In this document: piece by piece, positions 19,701-33,535 of the stretch
How the letters are laid out: every line of letters begins with the position of its first letter
Numbering within the stretch: position 1 is the stretch's first letter
The notes under the pieces: model-generated
Seen by the model: only the letters and a program-made list of their open reading frames with translations
Told to the model about the DNA's origin: nothing
Database searches by the model: none
Program-made: the position numbers and the translations under genes
Assembly (NCBI RefSeq): GCF_031877795.1
Contig: NC_133932.1
Span: 40,314,180-40,378,179 of the forward strand
Length of the DNA: 64,000 nucleotides
Direction: 5' to 3'
DNA from: Strix aluco
Lineage: Eukaryota > Chordata > Aves > Strigiformes > Strigidae

Positions 19701-22700
19701 GCGTTGTGTAAAGTAATCCAGCAGACTGGAATACGATGAAAGCGAGTATTCTCGAAGCCCATGTTTGTGTCAAAGCATATTTGGGTTTTACCTTGGAGAT
19801 TAATGGTCAAAAATTGCAATACGTCTGCCTGCAGCGATACGTTGCATTGCAGAAGGCACTTTTTCTAACAGCTTTTTCTACACTAGCTGTTGTTTCTGTC
19901 CAATTTTTCGCGGCTGCCAACTAGAAAACAGGTTCTTTGACTTTTGTCATGCTCTGGAGTTAGAGTACAGGTATATACTTCTCTTCAGGAGTACTTCTAT
20001 CCCTTTGGTCTCTGGATAAAATATGTAGTAGACTAAAGTAGATGAAGACAATATAGTAGTAAAAGTGTCCGTTAACTGTTGGCATCTGTATCTAGATTAG
20101 AGCCCTCTCCATTGTTATTACCAGTGTTCAAGTTTTAGAGGGGAAAAAATAATGAAGGCATAGCTAGGTTTTTAATGGGACAGTTTTTAAGCCTGTCTGG
20201 TTTTGAAACCCTTGCTGTTAGAGCAATATGGGTAAGTAGGATGCAGTCAGGAGCAGAAAAATCGTGAATGCACTGGAGAATAATGATTTATTAGGTAAGA
20301 CAGAAAACTAATAAGGGAGAAGGCTATACCTCCTTGGTATTTTCTGTTTCTGCTGTGAAGTGATGATGGCAGCAAAGAAGGGTGGGGAAGTACGAGTAAC
20401 GTGTGCAAACACAAGTGTCATCTGGCTGGTGCTGGGGTGAGTAAGGAGTGCCCTGAAAGACCAGGGTAGGAGGAATTCTGCACGCCATGGTGCTGCTGGT
20501 ACCTTTGTAAACGCTGTGCTTTCATTAGTGTACGTTTGTCTGGCTTTGGCTTTTCTAAGCGCAGAACCTGAACGGAGGCCATTTGGGTGAATGTAACTGC
20601 GCATTCTCCCAGTATTTGGGCTGTCAGCATTTCACACTAGAAATAATATTCCTTTGGGTTTCCTGGTTTTCCTGGATGTCTTTAGGCAGGGGTTTGTTTT
20701 GGTTATGACTGGGAGAATCTTTAAGGGAATTGTTTAAACAGCGTCATCCCGTGCTAAGGTACGAGTCCCTCTTGATCAAAACTTAAGATTTTTTTTTTTT
20801 AATTTTTTTTTTTAAAGACACAATCTGTGATTTGGCATTGATTTGCAGTCAGCCCTGAAATCACTTTGAACCATGACCTTGCTGATGACATTTCATTGCT
20901 ATTGTGGAAGGGAGCAGAAACATGTCGGAATGATTTGGGGGACAGGAGTTTTGAAAGTGCACGTTCTCAGTTAAGTGTTTAATTAATGTAATATTGTTTA
21001 TATCAGAATTGAAATGATGAACTCACTTCTGATTAATTTTGTGCAAGTGTTTTAACGTTAGCTTGCCACACCGTGTTGCCAAGTATGATTAAGACTGTGT
21101 TTGGCAGTAAAAGCAATTAAGTGTTAGGCTTTAGGCTTGATGGAAGACATGAACCATTACTACCTGCAGAAGCCTTCTCACTAGTTAGTGAGGATAATGC
21201 TGGTGATTGCTACCGCTGTTTCTAGTGTAGTCATTTTTCAGAGTAAAGTTGGGTTTTGAGGAAAGCAAGGGAAAAGAAGTGTTCTAAAGGATTTGTGTTC
21301 ATTGTCCACATCCTTCAGCTTCCAGTGAGATTGTGGGTGGTTTTAATTGACCATCTCCAGTGGCCGTGAATTAACAAAAAAGAGAGAAGTTTGAATTGCA
21401 CAAGCTGTTTATAGTGGAATAGTTTATTGTAAGTACTGTGTGTAGTATGTGGTTTTTTGATTGCTCTGTGCTCAAAAGCTAGAAGTAATCCAGGTTTCAT
21501 TTGGTACTCTTGCCTTCTGACTGGATACAATCCTTATGATTCTGCTTGGAAGTAGACGACACCTGAGGTGTAAACTTGGGCTTTTTTGAAACTGCCTTTA
21601 TTTTTGACATTCTTAAAAATCCTCCTTTTGACCTTCTGGCTCTTGTTAATGGTGAGGGAATGAGACGAGATTGAAGTTTTTCATTGTGACATTTGAGGAG
21701 CAGAGGAAGGACAAGAGGGACAGAATAACATGTCACCATGTGGCAGCCTCACATAGCCGGGGATGTGACTTTTTTTAATGGGGAATTCAAATGACAGAAT
21801 AATTGGAAACAAGGCAGGGATCACTAAATGGAGCAGAGCTGCTTGTCTTACTGTTGTCACTGGTTTTACAGGGGAGATACTTTTCACTTGCGTAAGTGCA
21901 AGCTGAAGCCAGAGGCAAAACGACAGAGTGGTTTTCCCGTTTTGGCTTCCGAGTGCTCTGTCCCTCCTGTTGTCTCACTGCGTCAGGTGAAGATGCTGTG
22001 ATGGAGAGCAGAGAACGCGCTGGGGGTCTACTGCATGCCCCAGGTGGCTAAATCGTATCCCTTGGACTTCAGAGGGAAGAGAGCGCAAACACGACATGGG
22101 TGAAGACGATGACAGACACTCAGAAGTTCCGCATTAGTCTGTATAGTATGGAAGCTGTAGCTTTATTCAAGAAGAATGAATACGTATATGTTCCTATACA
22201 TAGAAGACTCTCTCAAGTTGATTGCCAAACAGAATTTTTTGTTAGATAACTATGCAAATGTCTTCTGACAATTATGCTTGAGGACAGTGATGAAGTAATG
22301 CTCAGTTATTAGTGCATAAATTACGTGAGAGAAGGCTGAAAGCTTTCTTTCCGTTACTGCAAATATTCTTGAGCTTTGCTGTCATTGTAAGATCCCCCAC
22401 TGTTGTCTTTCCACTTATTTTTTTGTTTTGGGGCGGAAAATCAAAAGACCTGTAAATCATAAAGGGTAAAATACATAGCAAGATATTCTTCTTTCAGTAT
22501 TGTAAGCAGATACTTGAACATCATTTTGGGAAGGAAGGCACTAAAAATACATGTATGAGGTCTTAAAAGGGTGCTATGTTTGGGTTCCTGGGGTTAAAGA
22601 ATTCAGTCATTCTTTTATGAGATCACGAGGTGTTTTCTTCTACTGTAATACTACCATGTGTACCCAAATAGCAGTTTTTAGGCAAAAGAGTAACAGCAGA

Positions 22701-25700
22701 AGGATTATGCAATATCCTGTCTCAAGGGGTAGGAGGGAATAAGCAGGAGGCCAGTGACAATTAACAGTCTGTTTTGTGGTTTAGAAAGATTTCTCTTTGC
22801 CTCCCAGTGGGTTTCTCTGTTTAGTTTTGAAGGACCTAGTAGACGTAAGCAGCTTGTGGTTCTCTTTAAAAGCTACATAGGATAGAGAGAAACTTGCTCT
22901 TTTGAAAGAGTATCTTAAAATAGCAGTGGAAAATACCTCTGATATTATACTCCCTGTGGTATGATTTTCTTTGTTTACCGGTGAATATGGATAGTGGAAA
23001 AGAAAATGGGATGAATTCATGGCTCCCTCAAAATACGGAGAATCTTTCAGTTGGTCAGAGTCAGCATTCAAGCAAATGTTTGTGAATTAGCCAGATGCCA
23101 ATTCCTGTTGTATTATAAAATTTCTGCACCCTTAAATTAAGGGACCGTGACCGTATTCTTTGCATTGACAATTAATACATTACAAGTTTTCTGTTATTAT
23201 TTAAGGAATCCCAAAGTGTTGATCCACCCAACTTACTACTGCTGTACCTCTGGTTAATACCTCCTGGAGTCTGAGGATGTAGATTCATAAATCCGCAGCA
23301 TAGTACAGCATAATTTTGGCTTTCTGCCTGTGGATTTTGTTGCACTGCAATAGTATGATTTTTCAGTAGTAGAGGCTGACTACTCCAACTATGTTTTGAA
23401 ACCCTATCGTAGAAAGAAATGTAGATGGCAGATCAGCGTGAGACAATCTGTAGAAAGAGTTGAGCAGTCGTGATCGTGACATTGTCATAATGAAATGCTG
23501 TGTGGTCCTGGAAAAGTCCAGGATTCTCTAGAAACAACCAGAAATTTTATCAAATACGCTTCTTGGTGGACTTTGGCTGAAAAGGTGTCCAGTGATTCTA
23601 GCAGAGGAAGAGTATGCTTTAATGTGCTCAGGGACTGTGCTCCTTTATCGCAACTCCTTGGCTACCTGAGACCTTTTTTTTTTTTTTTCCTCTAACCGTT
23701 GTAACAAAACATTGTATCAAAGTGTTGAGTTTGAGGGAAACTAAGAAGGAAGCAGAGCCAAACTGAACTGAACCGAACCATATAATGACAATTCTTTTTC
23801 CTTCAGCAGAGCAGAGCCACATCAGTTTATATTACTGGAGGAGCTGAATCTGTGCATTGAAAGCAGTTTAAGCTGGGCTCTTTGTCCTCATGAAAAATTC
23901 TGTCTTGCCCAATGGATGGGGGAGTCCTTTTAGTGTCCTTCCAGACACAAATTTAAATGGTTAATTCCCTCACACACATGGACATGTGCACCCCTGCACA
24001 TGTGGAAATCTGCCGAAGGCTGGTAGTTCTCAGTCTTCGATGAAAACTCAAATCGTATGAAATTGATGTGCACATGTTTATGGGGGCAGATTTTAATGAC
24101 AAGCTTGAAAATCAAAGTAGGCTTTCCAAGGTTTGTGGTAGTTCTGGATTGGAACGAAATCTATACTGAATGGACCCGAGGAGGTTTTATACTAGAGTGA
24201 GTTTGAACAGCACGATTGTTGCAGCCATGATGGCTGAAACACAAAATAATTGCCTCAAGCTCTAGCAAAGCCAGATAATTTTTCACAGCTCTGATTATTT
24301 CAGCCTTAGAGTCCCTTTTCGAACCCCCAGTACAGTAGTTCTTCACCCTTTTATTCTAGTAGAGCACTAAGGACAGAGTGACTACTTTGCCAAAGTACTG
24401 CTACACCTGCCACGCTAAAAGACTGCAAGTATGTAAGTGTATGTGTGTCTGGAGACCTCCTGGAGGTGGGGAGAAGCTGTGAGCAAAAGGAAAGGAAAAA
24501 AAGACAGGTTACCTACTTACTGAAGGAGAGCAGTCAGCCAAGGTGAAAACAGCAGAATAGTATTTAAGGCTTGCAACCGTTACCCGTGATATTTTGAAGT
24601 GAGGTTTCGTGACCCGTGCTAGTGCAGTTTTTCATGTTCTCTGAGAGCAAAGCGTAAGAGTACTTGCATTAGCTCAGAAAAAAGATCCGGCGAGGCTGGT
24701 GTTTCTGAGTATGAAGGAACAGAAGGAATGGGGCACACACTGAATACCACCTTCATTTTTCTCCCCACAGTTCTCCATAACTAAATGGAACAAGGGCCCC
24801 AATGCTTCCTCAGTTAACTTTGTTTTTGGATGATTGCAATTAATAGACCCGACAGAAGTCTAAATATCAAAGCAAGTTTTCTAAATTTTGTGAAACGTCC
24901 TGAATGGAATTGTTTCTATATTGATACCCCAGGGTATTAGTCTTAGCTTTCAGTGCCTTGCTCTCTCAATCTACCAATTTAATGAACTTTTAAACCATTT
25001 CCAGTATTGACTTAGACAAGAAAGTCATCAAATGAATTATTCGTTTGGGTCCGTAATGTTCCTTCTTTTTGTGAAGCAAATCGTTTCAGCTGTTCCAGAA
25101 ACCTGAATTTCGTTGCTTAAGGGATGACACAGATGCTTATGGAAGTCTTGAAAGACCCTCCCTTCTGGTAAGGGTGAGAACAGATGGAATGAGTTGATTT
25201 GGATGTATTATAAGTGGCATGACCATTGATTCTTATAGATCAGGTTGCCCAGTATGTTTTGCACACAAGTTGTTTTTCATTTTGTATTTATTTTATTTTG
25301 TGGCTTGTTTTTATTTTTCCTTCCCATTCCCCTGGAATCAGCCCAAATTTAAGCCTTGTGAAATTTCTGTCTTCATGTATTTGGTAGCTCTAGCAAGTGT
25401 TTATGAAACTTGTGTGAGCTATGCCTTCCTCCACAAGCTTAAAATGTGGTTTTAACCAGATAAATTTTAACAGCGTCTGCAAAAAGATATTCCCTGATAG
25501 AAAATGCTCCCTATCCTCTTTAAGTTTGAAGTCCCTGTCCTACAACTTGCATATGAATTTGTGAACATGGGAATTGTTACACCTGTGACAAAGTAAGAGG
25601 AATGTGGTGTTTTTTTTTCCTTGCTCTTTTCAGAAACTTTAACTAAAATATGTCCCAAAACATCAGTGTGAGTACCGTGGAAAACTTTCCCTGTGATAGG

Positions 25701-27390
25701 TAACTTGGCAAAGTTGTTAGGAAAAGGACTTATAAAGGGTCATTTCCATGATAAAAATGGGAAAAAAGTATTGGTTAGTTTCTAATGGAAAGGCTTCCTG
25801 ACCCACCTAATGTTATGTGCAAACCAAGAAAGAAGGGACCCCGTTTGCCACAGAAAATAAATGGATAACTTTAGCAATTTGACATAATGTGTGCATATTG
25901 GTGATGTGTCTGGTATATCCATAATGTCAGTGAGCCTCATGATCCTTGATATAATTTTTCCTTGAGATAACCTCTTGAGGCAAGAGGAGGGGCTGTCCCT
26001 GTGTATGCTGGGAGCTGAAGTAGAGAGAAGCTAAGAGATTTGCTGTGGTTTACATGTGGTGGAAACAGTTTCTTCTTAGTAGCGGTCTGCTGTTCCTCTC
26101 AGAGGATTATCACTGTTTGTGTTTTCACATGGTGATAGAGATTCTCACGAGCAGTGGTGAGCTGACGATTTTACATGTCAGTGTATCACAGAACAAAAGC
26201 GTTGAAGAAATTCCCAAGAATTTTGGGATTTTATAATAATTTACATGGCAATTACTTGCATAGGTAGAACTTCTCTTTTAGAAGCTTCTATAATAAATTA
26301 GTGAGGAGACGCGATCTGATTGAAGAGTTAGAGCGTGCCAAATAATATTAAACCCGCCTTATCTTTAAATGCCTTTAAATGAATTGTAGTAAGCTTTGCC
26401 TGCTACTGCAGGAGGAGAGAATATTTGAAAAGCTGATGAGAATTTCAGAGCGCTCAATACAAGCAAGATGTCAGAGCATGTAAATTGATGGATGGATTTT
26501 GAGAATAGTTTCATGTGATGATATATATGTAAACACATATGAGTATTATGTTTTTCCCAGCGTTCTGGTGAACTTGACAGTCTGAGTCCTGCTTACCCAG
26601 TTCTGCAGCAGCATGGAAAATGAGTAACCTGAGTAATCTGTGGCTAGCAATGAAGTGGTCACTTAATCCTGATTTCTCATCTTCTTCTTCAGGCTGGAGG
26701 GTACGTTGCAGTGTCTAAAAGCATTCAGATAGTTCCGTTCCCTTTGTCTCCACAATAGGTTGTGAGTAATCTTCTTGTCAGGTGGTTTGTAACAGCAATA
26801 AGGCCTGCACTCAATACATCTAGGATCAGTGGATTCATTTATTAAACCAATTTTAGTCCACACCTAGAGACCTGGAAATCTAACTGTGCCTTTCCTTTTG
26901 CCTTCCTGGGTAGGACTTCCCTGTTTCCAAACATTTGGGCTGTGTGTAAACAATTCAGCTTTTTTTAAATTTATTTTTTATTTTAAACACAGTATTTCTC
27001 AGTATCCTGGCTTACTCCCTTCACAAACAATGAGGAGAACATCCCACGGGTGAGATCATCTCCCATCCAGTTCCTCGGTGATTCGCCAGAGACAGCTTCT
27101 TCTTGATCTGCCTGCAATCCCAGGGAGATGCTAGTCTGGCCCAGTGAAACAAATCAGATTTTGCACACATGTGGGCAAGGTGTCCTTGGCCCAGGTCATC
27201 TCCAAGCCTCAGCTTTCTCTTCTTCTAGTGTGCAGGCTTGTGTCTGTTGTCACGTCACAGGAACACACAGCTGTGCCTTGAGCCGTGGGATGGATGCTTC
27301 CTGTACACGTCAGGTCGTTTGGAAGGATTGGATCTGCACAAGGAAACTCACCTGGGGATTGGGCTTCCTAGCGGGTTATGACCAGGAAAG
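16745..27390. other. AT-rich, intron-like or intergenic stretch; no recognised gene
   Basis: About 10.6 kb with only short unrelated ORFs. It has homopolymer T tracts near 18312, 20790 and 23676; the first differs in length between units. Segments 25305-25373 and 26129-26230 were later copied to 28464-28633. It could be a long intron of the CpG-island transcript. Confidence 0.55.
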
Positions 27391-27520
27391 ATGCTCCTGT
27401 CCGCTGCCCGTGTGCGTTTTCTTTTAGAAATTATTTTCTCTTTCCTTCCTGACCTTGACAGGTTTATGAGGTATGCAGCTGTATGCCAAGAGCAGGCCAA
27501 TACTTTTCTGGAGTTTAGTT
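27391..27520 (+). repeat. Dispersed 131-bp repeat, copy B
   Basis: Partner of 2520-2650. It sits at the left of a region (27391-28633) in which several pieces are copies of sequence elsewhere in the unit. Confidence 0.9.
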
Positions 27521-28463
27521 CAAGCATAACCCAGAAGTTTAAATGAAGCTGCAGTTGTAATTTAAGAATTCTTAGACAGGACAAACACTGATACCTTTAG
27601 ATACAGCGTGATACTTGTTACATTTGTGCCTTCCTAACACAAATTTCTTTTTATAACAGTCTAGGAAATAAACCAGAATATTCCTCTTTCCCATCCCCAC
27701 TCGTGCTGCGTTACAATTGTACAAGATTACAAAAAGTCAGTATACAATAATCAGTATTTTTTTTTCTTTCTCCTGAAATCCAGCATCATTGATAGTCCAC
27801 AGACACACAGAGCCTTTAATAGCAATTATTTGTAAGTGTCCAATGTTTCCTAGACTGTAGTGGCCACATGCAAACACCTCACAAGTTTTGATGTCTCGGT
27901 TGACAGAAATGCCAGTACCTCACAGCAAGAATTATGTAGATGGGATTTGGCATCCTTCTTGCACTGTCAATTGTTCCTTTTACCTGGGTTATGAAATGGT
28001 CTCATCCTCATCCCAGCTGGACTTTATTTCCAGGACACTCGAGGGATGAGGGCACCTGTTTTGCTCTGGTTAACAACAAAAAAATAAAAGCTAGTCTAAA
28101 AAGCATAAGCATTTCTGCAAACTCCACAACGCGAAACCAACTCTTCACCCGTGGGTGGATGGACCACAGGAAGTGGACATTCCGTTCCTTCAGGTGGTTT
28201 ACCTTTGGGACCTACAGTGAATTTAAGGGTGAGGGGAAAGTAAAGCAATGATTGATGCTGGGAGACTCAGTGTAAACAAAGAGAGATGACGCTTCCTCAA
28301 AACGCAAGCTCAGTGAAGGGAATGTAGCCCGTCATATGAACTTACAAGGCAGCAAAAATGAAGGCTTAAGAAACAGCAGATAGAAAGGTGCTTTCACACA
28401 TTATAGTAAAAAACTACTATCAAAAGAATTGGGAAATGTTATACGAAAGGCTAATTGGAAGGA
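27521..28463. other. No recognised gene
   Basis: Mixed composition. Short runs look like mRNA untranslated sequence in antisense, but I cannot match them to anything. The part after 27554 is outside the visible unit 2. Confidence 0.45.
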
Positions 28464-28564
28464 ATGGTGATAGAGATTCTCACGAGCAGTGGTGAGCTGA
28501 CGATTTACATGACAGTGTATCAGAGAACAAAAGCGTTGAAGAAATTCCCAAGAATTTCGGGCAT
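28464..28564 (+). repeat. Copied segment, source 26129-26230
   Basis: About 100 bp that aligns to 26129-26230 in the same orientation with a few substitutions and a 1-bp gap. It shares the core 'gtgatagagattctcacga'. The match stops abruptly and a copy of another source segment follows with essentially no gap. Confidence 0.9.
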
Positions 28565-28633
28565 TTGTTTTTATTTTTCCTTGCCATTCCCCTAGAATCA
28601 GCCCAAATTTAAGCCTTGTGAAATTTCTGTCTT
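28565..28633 (+). repeat. Copied segment, source 25305-25373
   Basis: 69 bp matching 25305-25373 with two substitutions, in the same orientation. In the source this piece lies 0.75 kb to the left of 26129-26230. Here it lies immediately to the right of that segment's copy, so the order has been swapped. Confidence 0.9.
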
Positions 28634-29447
28634 TTAGTGTTAGTAGTACGTTGAATGTAGAATTGTAGTTTAGTGTTCTGTCGGTTAGTGTAAACATTAG
28701 GAGCTCCCTTATTTGAAATGTACTAAACAGGTCAAATGTAATAACGGCTTTTCTTAGCCACCATATCAATTGTTGAAAAGCAGAATTATCTTTTTGTATA
28801 CAACAAGTAGTGTGTACTAAAAGTGCATTATTTTTCCTCTAATAATTCAAGTAGGAAATTGGTATATGGGAAACATAATACTTCAGTTTTAACTTATTTG
28901 GCTTCTGGGTAATGCCATATATTCTGCTTTACAAATAGAAAATGAAAAGAGAGTTTGTCTTCGCATCCACACGGATTTCTCTTAAAAGGTAAAATATGAA
29001 TGTACTATCTTTTATAGTAAAATACGTATTTTAGGTGATCCTGATTAGGAAAGTTAAGAGAAACAAAGGCATATATGAATTACAGCAGAGTCTTGAGGCA
29101 TCGTCTAATACCTCACTTTGAGGTCTAAATGTTACTTACAGAGACGTATTGAAAAAGTATTGATTCCACTTTGTCTGTGTGTTCTCTCAAAGCGATGCAA
29201 GGCTGTGGAATCTAGAACTAGTAAGTTACCAGCAAAATTGTTATTGTTTTTCCTGACTTCTCAGTACACAGTGTACTGAAGGTGTATTTTTAGATCTATT
29301 TAAACTGAAGGTTTCTTTTTTTTTTTTTTACAAATAAAAAAAAGCCTTGCAGATGCAGTATGCTGTTTTAGCTTGTTTTGTTTTGTATTTTGCCCTAGTT
29401 GTAGTTAGAGCTAGAAATTAATTGTTTTAATTGGAAAACAGGGAAGG
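28634..29447. other. AT-rich, no recognised gene
   Basis: Includes a T tract near 29318 followed by an A-rich run. No coding or RNA gene is recognised. Confidence 0.5.
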
Positions 29448-29997
29448 GATCTTAACCCTGGACTCAGCACTGGTGAGGCCGCACCTAGAATACTGTGTTC
29501 AGTTTTGGGCCCCTCACTACAAAAAGGACATTGAATGACTGGAGCATGTCCAGAGAAGGGCAACGAAGCTGGTGAAGGGTCTGGAGCACAAGTCGTATGA
29601 GGAGTGGCTGAGGGAACTGGGGTTGTTTAGTCTGGAGAAGAGGAGGCTGAGGGGAGACCTCATCGCCCTCTACAACTACCTGCAAGGAGGTTGCAGAGAG
29701 CTGGGGATGAGCCTCTTTAACCAAGTAATGAGCGATAAGACAAGAGGTAATGGCCTCAAGTTGCTCCAGGGAAGGTTTAGACTGGATATTAGGAAGCGTT
29801 TCTTTACAGAACGGGTCGCTAGGCGTTGGAATGGGCTGCCCAGGGAGGTGGTGGAGTCCCCATCCCTGGAGGTGTTTAAGAGGCGGGTTGACATAGCGCT
29901 TAGGGATATGGTGTAGTTGGGAACTGTCAGTGCTGGGTTAACAGTTGGACTAGATGATCTTCAAGGTCCTTTCCAACCTAGATGATTCTGTGATTGG
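29448..29997 (+). mobile_element. CR1 LINE, 3'-terminal copy, sense orientation
   Basis: Encodes the C-terminal part of CR1 ORF2 in an open frame that runs to a stop at 29916, with blocks [28 protein letters not shown] and [17 protein letters not shown]. It ends with the CR1 3' untranslated region and a 'gatgattctgtgatt' tail, the ATTCTGTG-type end recognised by CR1 reverse transcriptase. It is 5'-truncated like most CR1 copies. The left endpoint is approximate. It lies in the part of the window seen once. Confidence 0.93.
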
Positions 29998-32814
29998 CAG
30001 TATAGTAATTTCTGTGACTTGTAATAGGAAATGTGGGGAGTGCTGAAACAAGTGGTTCAGAAATACAACCCTAAATTTGAAAGAGCTGTAGGCTTTCATT
30101 GTTCAGATACAGCACAGGAGCTCTTAACAAGACAGAGAATAAACAGAGCAACTCCAATCATTTGTTGATTAAAAAGCAAATGCTTGAAGTGGATTTGGCA
30201 TAACTGGAGAGGTGGCAGTCTGTGCGGGCTGTGCAGATCCTCCGCTGCTTGAGCAGAGGCAGTAAAACCTGTGAATACCAATGCAGCTGAAACTGCAGGC
30301 CTCCTCTCTCAGTTTTTCCTTTAAACTGTTGTAAACCTTTTAATCCTTCACATCTACCTAAACTGTTGAATACAAAATCAGTAGAACTGTGGTATTTAAT
30401 TTTTCTGACTTAGTTCCTAAGCTGTGTGTGGCCAGGTACTGGAGGAAGGATCGGCGTGTGCTGCTCTTGTTCTTGCTCTCTTCCTACGCACTCGCTGCTG
30501 GGAACCCCAGGGAACGGAGCGGTGGATTGGATGGACTCTTGGGCTAATCAGTACGGCAGCTTTTGTGTTGGCCAGATGACGGATGCTTGGCCCCAGCAGA
30601 GGTTTTAATGACTTTGTTTTTCCTGAGAGTTGTTTTAATGTTACCTGCAGTGACTTGCTAGAACTTCTTTGAAGAGCTGAATGCCCACTCAACAATTGTT
30701 AAAAAATTTCTGAGTGAATTGTTAGAGACATTGCTATTTCCGTAGCTACAAATGGTCTGCCAAAGCAGATTCTGTCTTTTTGGAATCGTCACGGTACTGC
30801 AAAATCATACTGCGATCATGAGTGAGAACAGGAGTAGGGCACCGAGCGGTGCAAGCAGCTTAGCCCAGCCCCTGGAACAAAGCGCGGAGCTGGAATTGCT
30901 GCTCCCGCACCTGTGCGGAGCTGCCGTTGGTCTGTTCAGCAGCTGAGCAGGGCGTTTGCTCAGTCCCGAACTGGAGCGGCTGTATGGCAGGTCCACGCTG
31001 GCTTCCTCAGAGACTGATTTGTCGGATGAGCTGTGTGATGTGACAATGTACACAGTCGATTTTAGGGTTAATCTTGACCAGCTGCCACTGTTAAATGCCC
31101 TAAATGTTTCTTGTCTGTACTCAATGTTTAAGACCTGCATCAAGGTAGGATAATTTCCCAGTGCTAGTAAGTTTGCATAGCACCCACTGCAGTGGCTTAC
31201 CCACTCAAATGAGCCAAAGCATTACTGTTATGACATCTGATAAATGAATAAATAGGAGGAAGCTTTAATTTGATTAATATTACTTGGACTTTTATAGTGT
31301 TATTTTCTGTAAGCATAACTTACAGCATGTGTTTGAAATGAGAATGAAGAAACGATATTTTACTCATTACATATCTCTTCTAACCATCCAGAATTTTCTG
31401 ATGCTACGCATTTTAAAAACATGCAAGAAAACCGTAACTGGTAAAAGCAAATGATCCAATGCAATCTCATCAAAGGAACAAACTAAAAGCAAATGCTTAC
31501 TTGCACTATGCATTGTGGTGCTTTGATTTGTGTGCTGTTTGTCTTTGAAAGTATGGTACTATGAGCTTTAAAAGGAGTAATTCCTTTCTTAATGTGTTGC
31601 TAAGCACAATGTTCTGCTAGTACTGCTGCTAGCTGTTTAGGAGTTGCAATTGCAAGACTCAGAAGCCCCATTAGGGCTGTGTCTTTTAGGGGAATGCTTT
31701 CTGCTTCCCAGGTATTGGTGTGTGGTTGGGTGGCATCCTTATGTCATCTTGGGAATAGGTGTGTTAAATAAATGCCTTCCCTTTCCCACGCTCCGATCCC
31801 CTGCCTCGCAGCACCCTAGCCTGCTGCCCAGGCAAAACTGTGGCATTAATCAAGAGGGCAGTGGTCTTCGTGGTTGGTGGTCCAAGGCCCCTGTAATGTG
31901 CTGCAACACATCAGCAGGTAGCTGCAGATGAGTCCGTGGCACTTAGTGCTACAAGAGAGCGCTTGGAGCTCTTTTCTCAAGCACTCCTGAAAGCTCTTGT
32001 ATGTTCAGGCGACTAGAAAGCAACCAGCGGGGAGTCACTTCCGTGGCTGAAAAAGGGAAGTCACCATGAGAGAAATGGAATTGAGGGAGAATGTTGCATC
32101 TGAAGATGGTATGGACAGGGTAGGCCTGAGACAGACAGGCTCAGTGGGAGAAGCAGCATGGTGGGGAGGGGACAAGAAGTTGACAGGCAGCATGGAGCAT
32201 TTTGGAACACGAAGCCCAGTGTACCTGAATTTCAAAACGCCTCTGCTGGTCAGCAGATGGCTGTGAATCCCACTGGCAAAATGAAAGATCCTCTAGCATC
32301 AGGAAAAAGTCACACCCCTGCTTCTTGCAAGCCTGAGTTTTTTATAAAGGCACAATCTTAAGGATTTTCACTAGCAGAGAAGTTTCCCTTAAACACTTTC
32401 TGTGCATCCTACTTCCTTCGTTCAAAGCTCTGTCCTTCGGTTTGTTTACATCTTCATTAGATTAAACTAATCCACGTGCATCTTGGTATATTTCTAGGAA
32501 ATATCATTCCCTCATGGACACCCTTTGCTGATGACAGTTGTTTCTGGTTTTGGTTGAATGACATATTTCCTGAGTGCTGGTGCAAGTGTTTAGTTTCAGA
32601 TTTGTAACCCAGTGAAGGTTTCCTAGAGGAAAAAAATCCTACAGGTTTCTTATATTAGATGTGCTCTATCTTTTTTCTGTTTTTAATAGCAAACTACTGC
32701 ACATCTTGTCATAAACAGCAGGTGGAAAATCCTTGTATAATTACTGCTTCTTCTAGGACGTAATGCGGTTTCAGATTAGCCTCTGGGAAAGTTCTGTGTT
32801 CTTGCTCACATGTG
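29998..32814. other. No recognised gene
   Basis: Mostly AT-rich with small GC-richer islands near 30430-30560 and 30830-31080. A plus-strand frame at about 30956-31150 (…PELERLYGRSTLASSETDLSDEL…) has exon-like composition but no acceptor or family I can name. I leave it as unassigned. Confidence 0.45.
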
Positions 32815-32880
32815 AGCCTTACTAAAATGCAGAAAACCTATGTCCACCACCTTCCCTGCATCCACTACGATTCATGCATT
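32815..32880 (-). mobile_element. Old CR1 fragment, antisense
   Basis: 'gagccttactaaaatgcagaa' -like wording followed by 'ccttccctgcatccacta' parallels the CR1 antisense block at 33100-33155 and at 905-960. Short and diverged. Confidence 0.5.
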
Positions 32881-32989
32881 CTGATAAGCTTCACCTTCCT
32901 CAGTGGCTGCAGAAGAACATGTAAACATCGTCTGTAAAAGGTGTTAAAAATGGGAAAACTTCATTTACTTTGTATTACTATACCAGCCA

Positions 32990-33535
32990 TTCAGTACAAC
33001 CCTTTGAGCCCTGCCCTTCAGCAAGTTCTTGAGCCAGCACACCATGTACTGGCTCATCTCACAGTTGGACATCTTACCCAGAAGGATGCTGATCAAAAGC
33101 CTTACTAAAATCCAGAACTACATCTCCTGCCTTCCCTTCATCCACTAGGCAGGTGGAAGGATATGGTAGAAGGGTATCAGATTAGTTGAACAGCCCTTTC
33201 CCTTTGTGAATCCCTGTTGGCTGTGCCTGATGATTGTATTATTCCATAAATGCCTATCAGTAGCACCCAGTATGATCTTCTCCATAGTTTTTCCAGGATC
33301 TGCAGTTAGACTAACAGCTCTGTAGTTCCCCAGCTCTTCCCTCGTGCCCTTCTTGTAGGTTGGAATGGCACTGGCCAGCTTCCAGTCAGCACGGACCTCC
33401 CCAGACTCCCCAGACGTTTGGTAGATGACCGAGAGGGGTTCTGCCATAATATCTGCTGCCTCCTTCAGTACTCTGGGATGAAGCCCATCAGGCCCTGTGG
33501 ACTTGTGAACATTCCGCTGATGCAGCTGGACCCTT
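32990..33535 (-). mobile_element. CR1 LINE fragment, antisense, different and older subfamily
   Basis: The minus strand carries CR1 reverse-transcriptase blocks: VRADWKLASAIPTYKKG, LGNYRAVSLTADPGK and SQQGFTKGKGCSTNL, followed downstream by out-of-frame remnants. It is truncated before the catalytic FADD block. Substitutions at normally constant positions (IPTYKKG, YRAVS) indicate a decayed copy that is distinct from the element at 173-1906. Confidence 0.87.

Larger units (their letters stand above)
1..27554 (+). repeat. Large segmental duplication, unit 1
   Basis: This stretch is repeated in direct orientation at 36469-64000. Corresponding positions differ by +36468 at the left end, +36466 after two 1-bp indels near 730 and 1034, +36449 after a 17-bp deletion near 13419, +36450 after a 1-bp insertion near 16187, +36448 after a poly-T length change near 18312, and +36446 after two 1-bp losses near 21775 and 21865. 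Substitutions are sparse, often hundreds of bases apart. The left edge lies at or before base 1, so the true boundary is unseen. The right edge lies at or beyond 27554, because the window ends inside unit 2. Confidence 0.97.
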
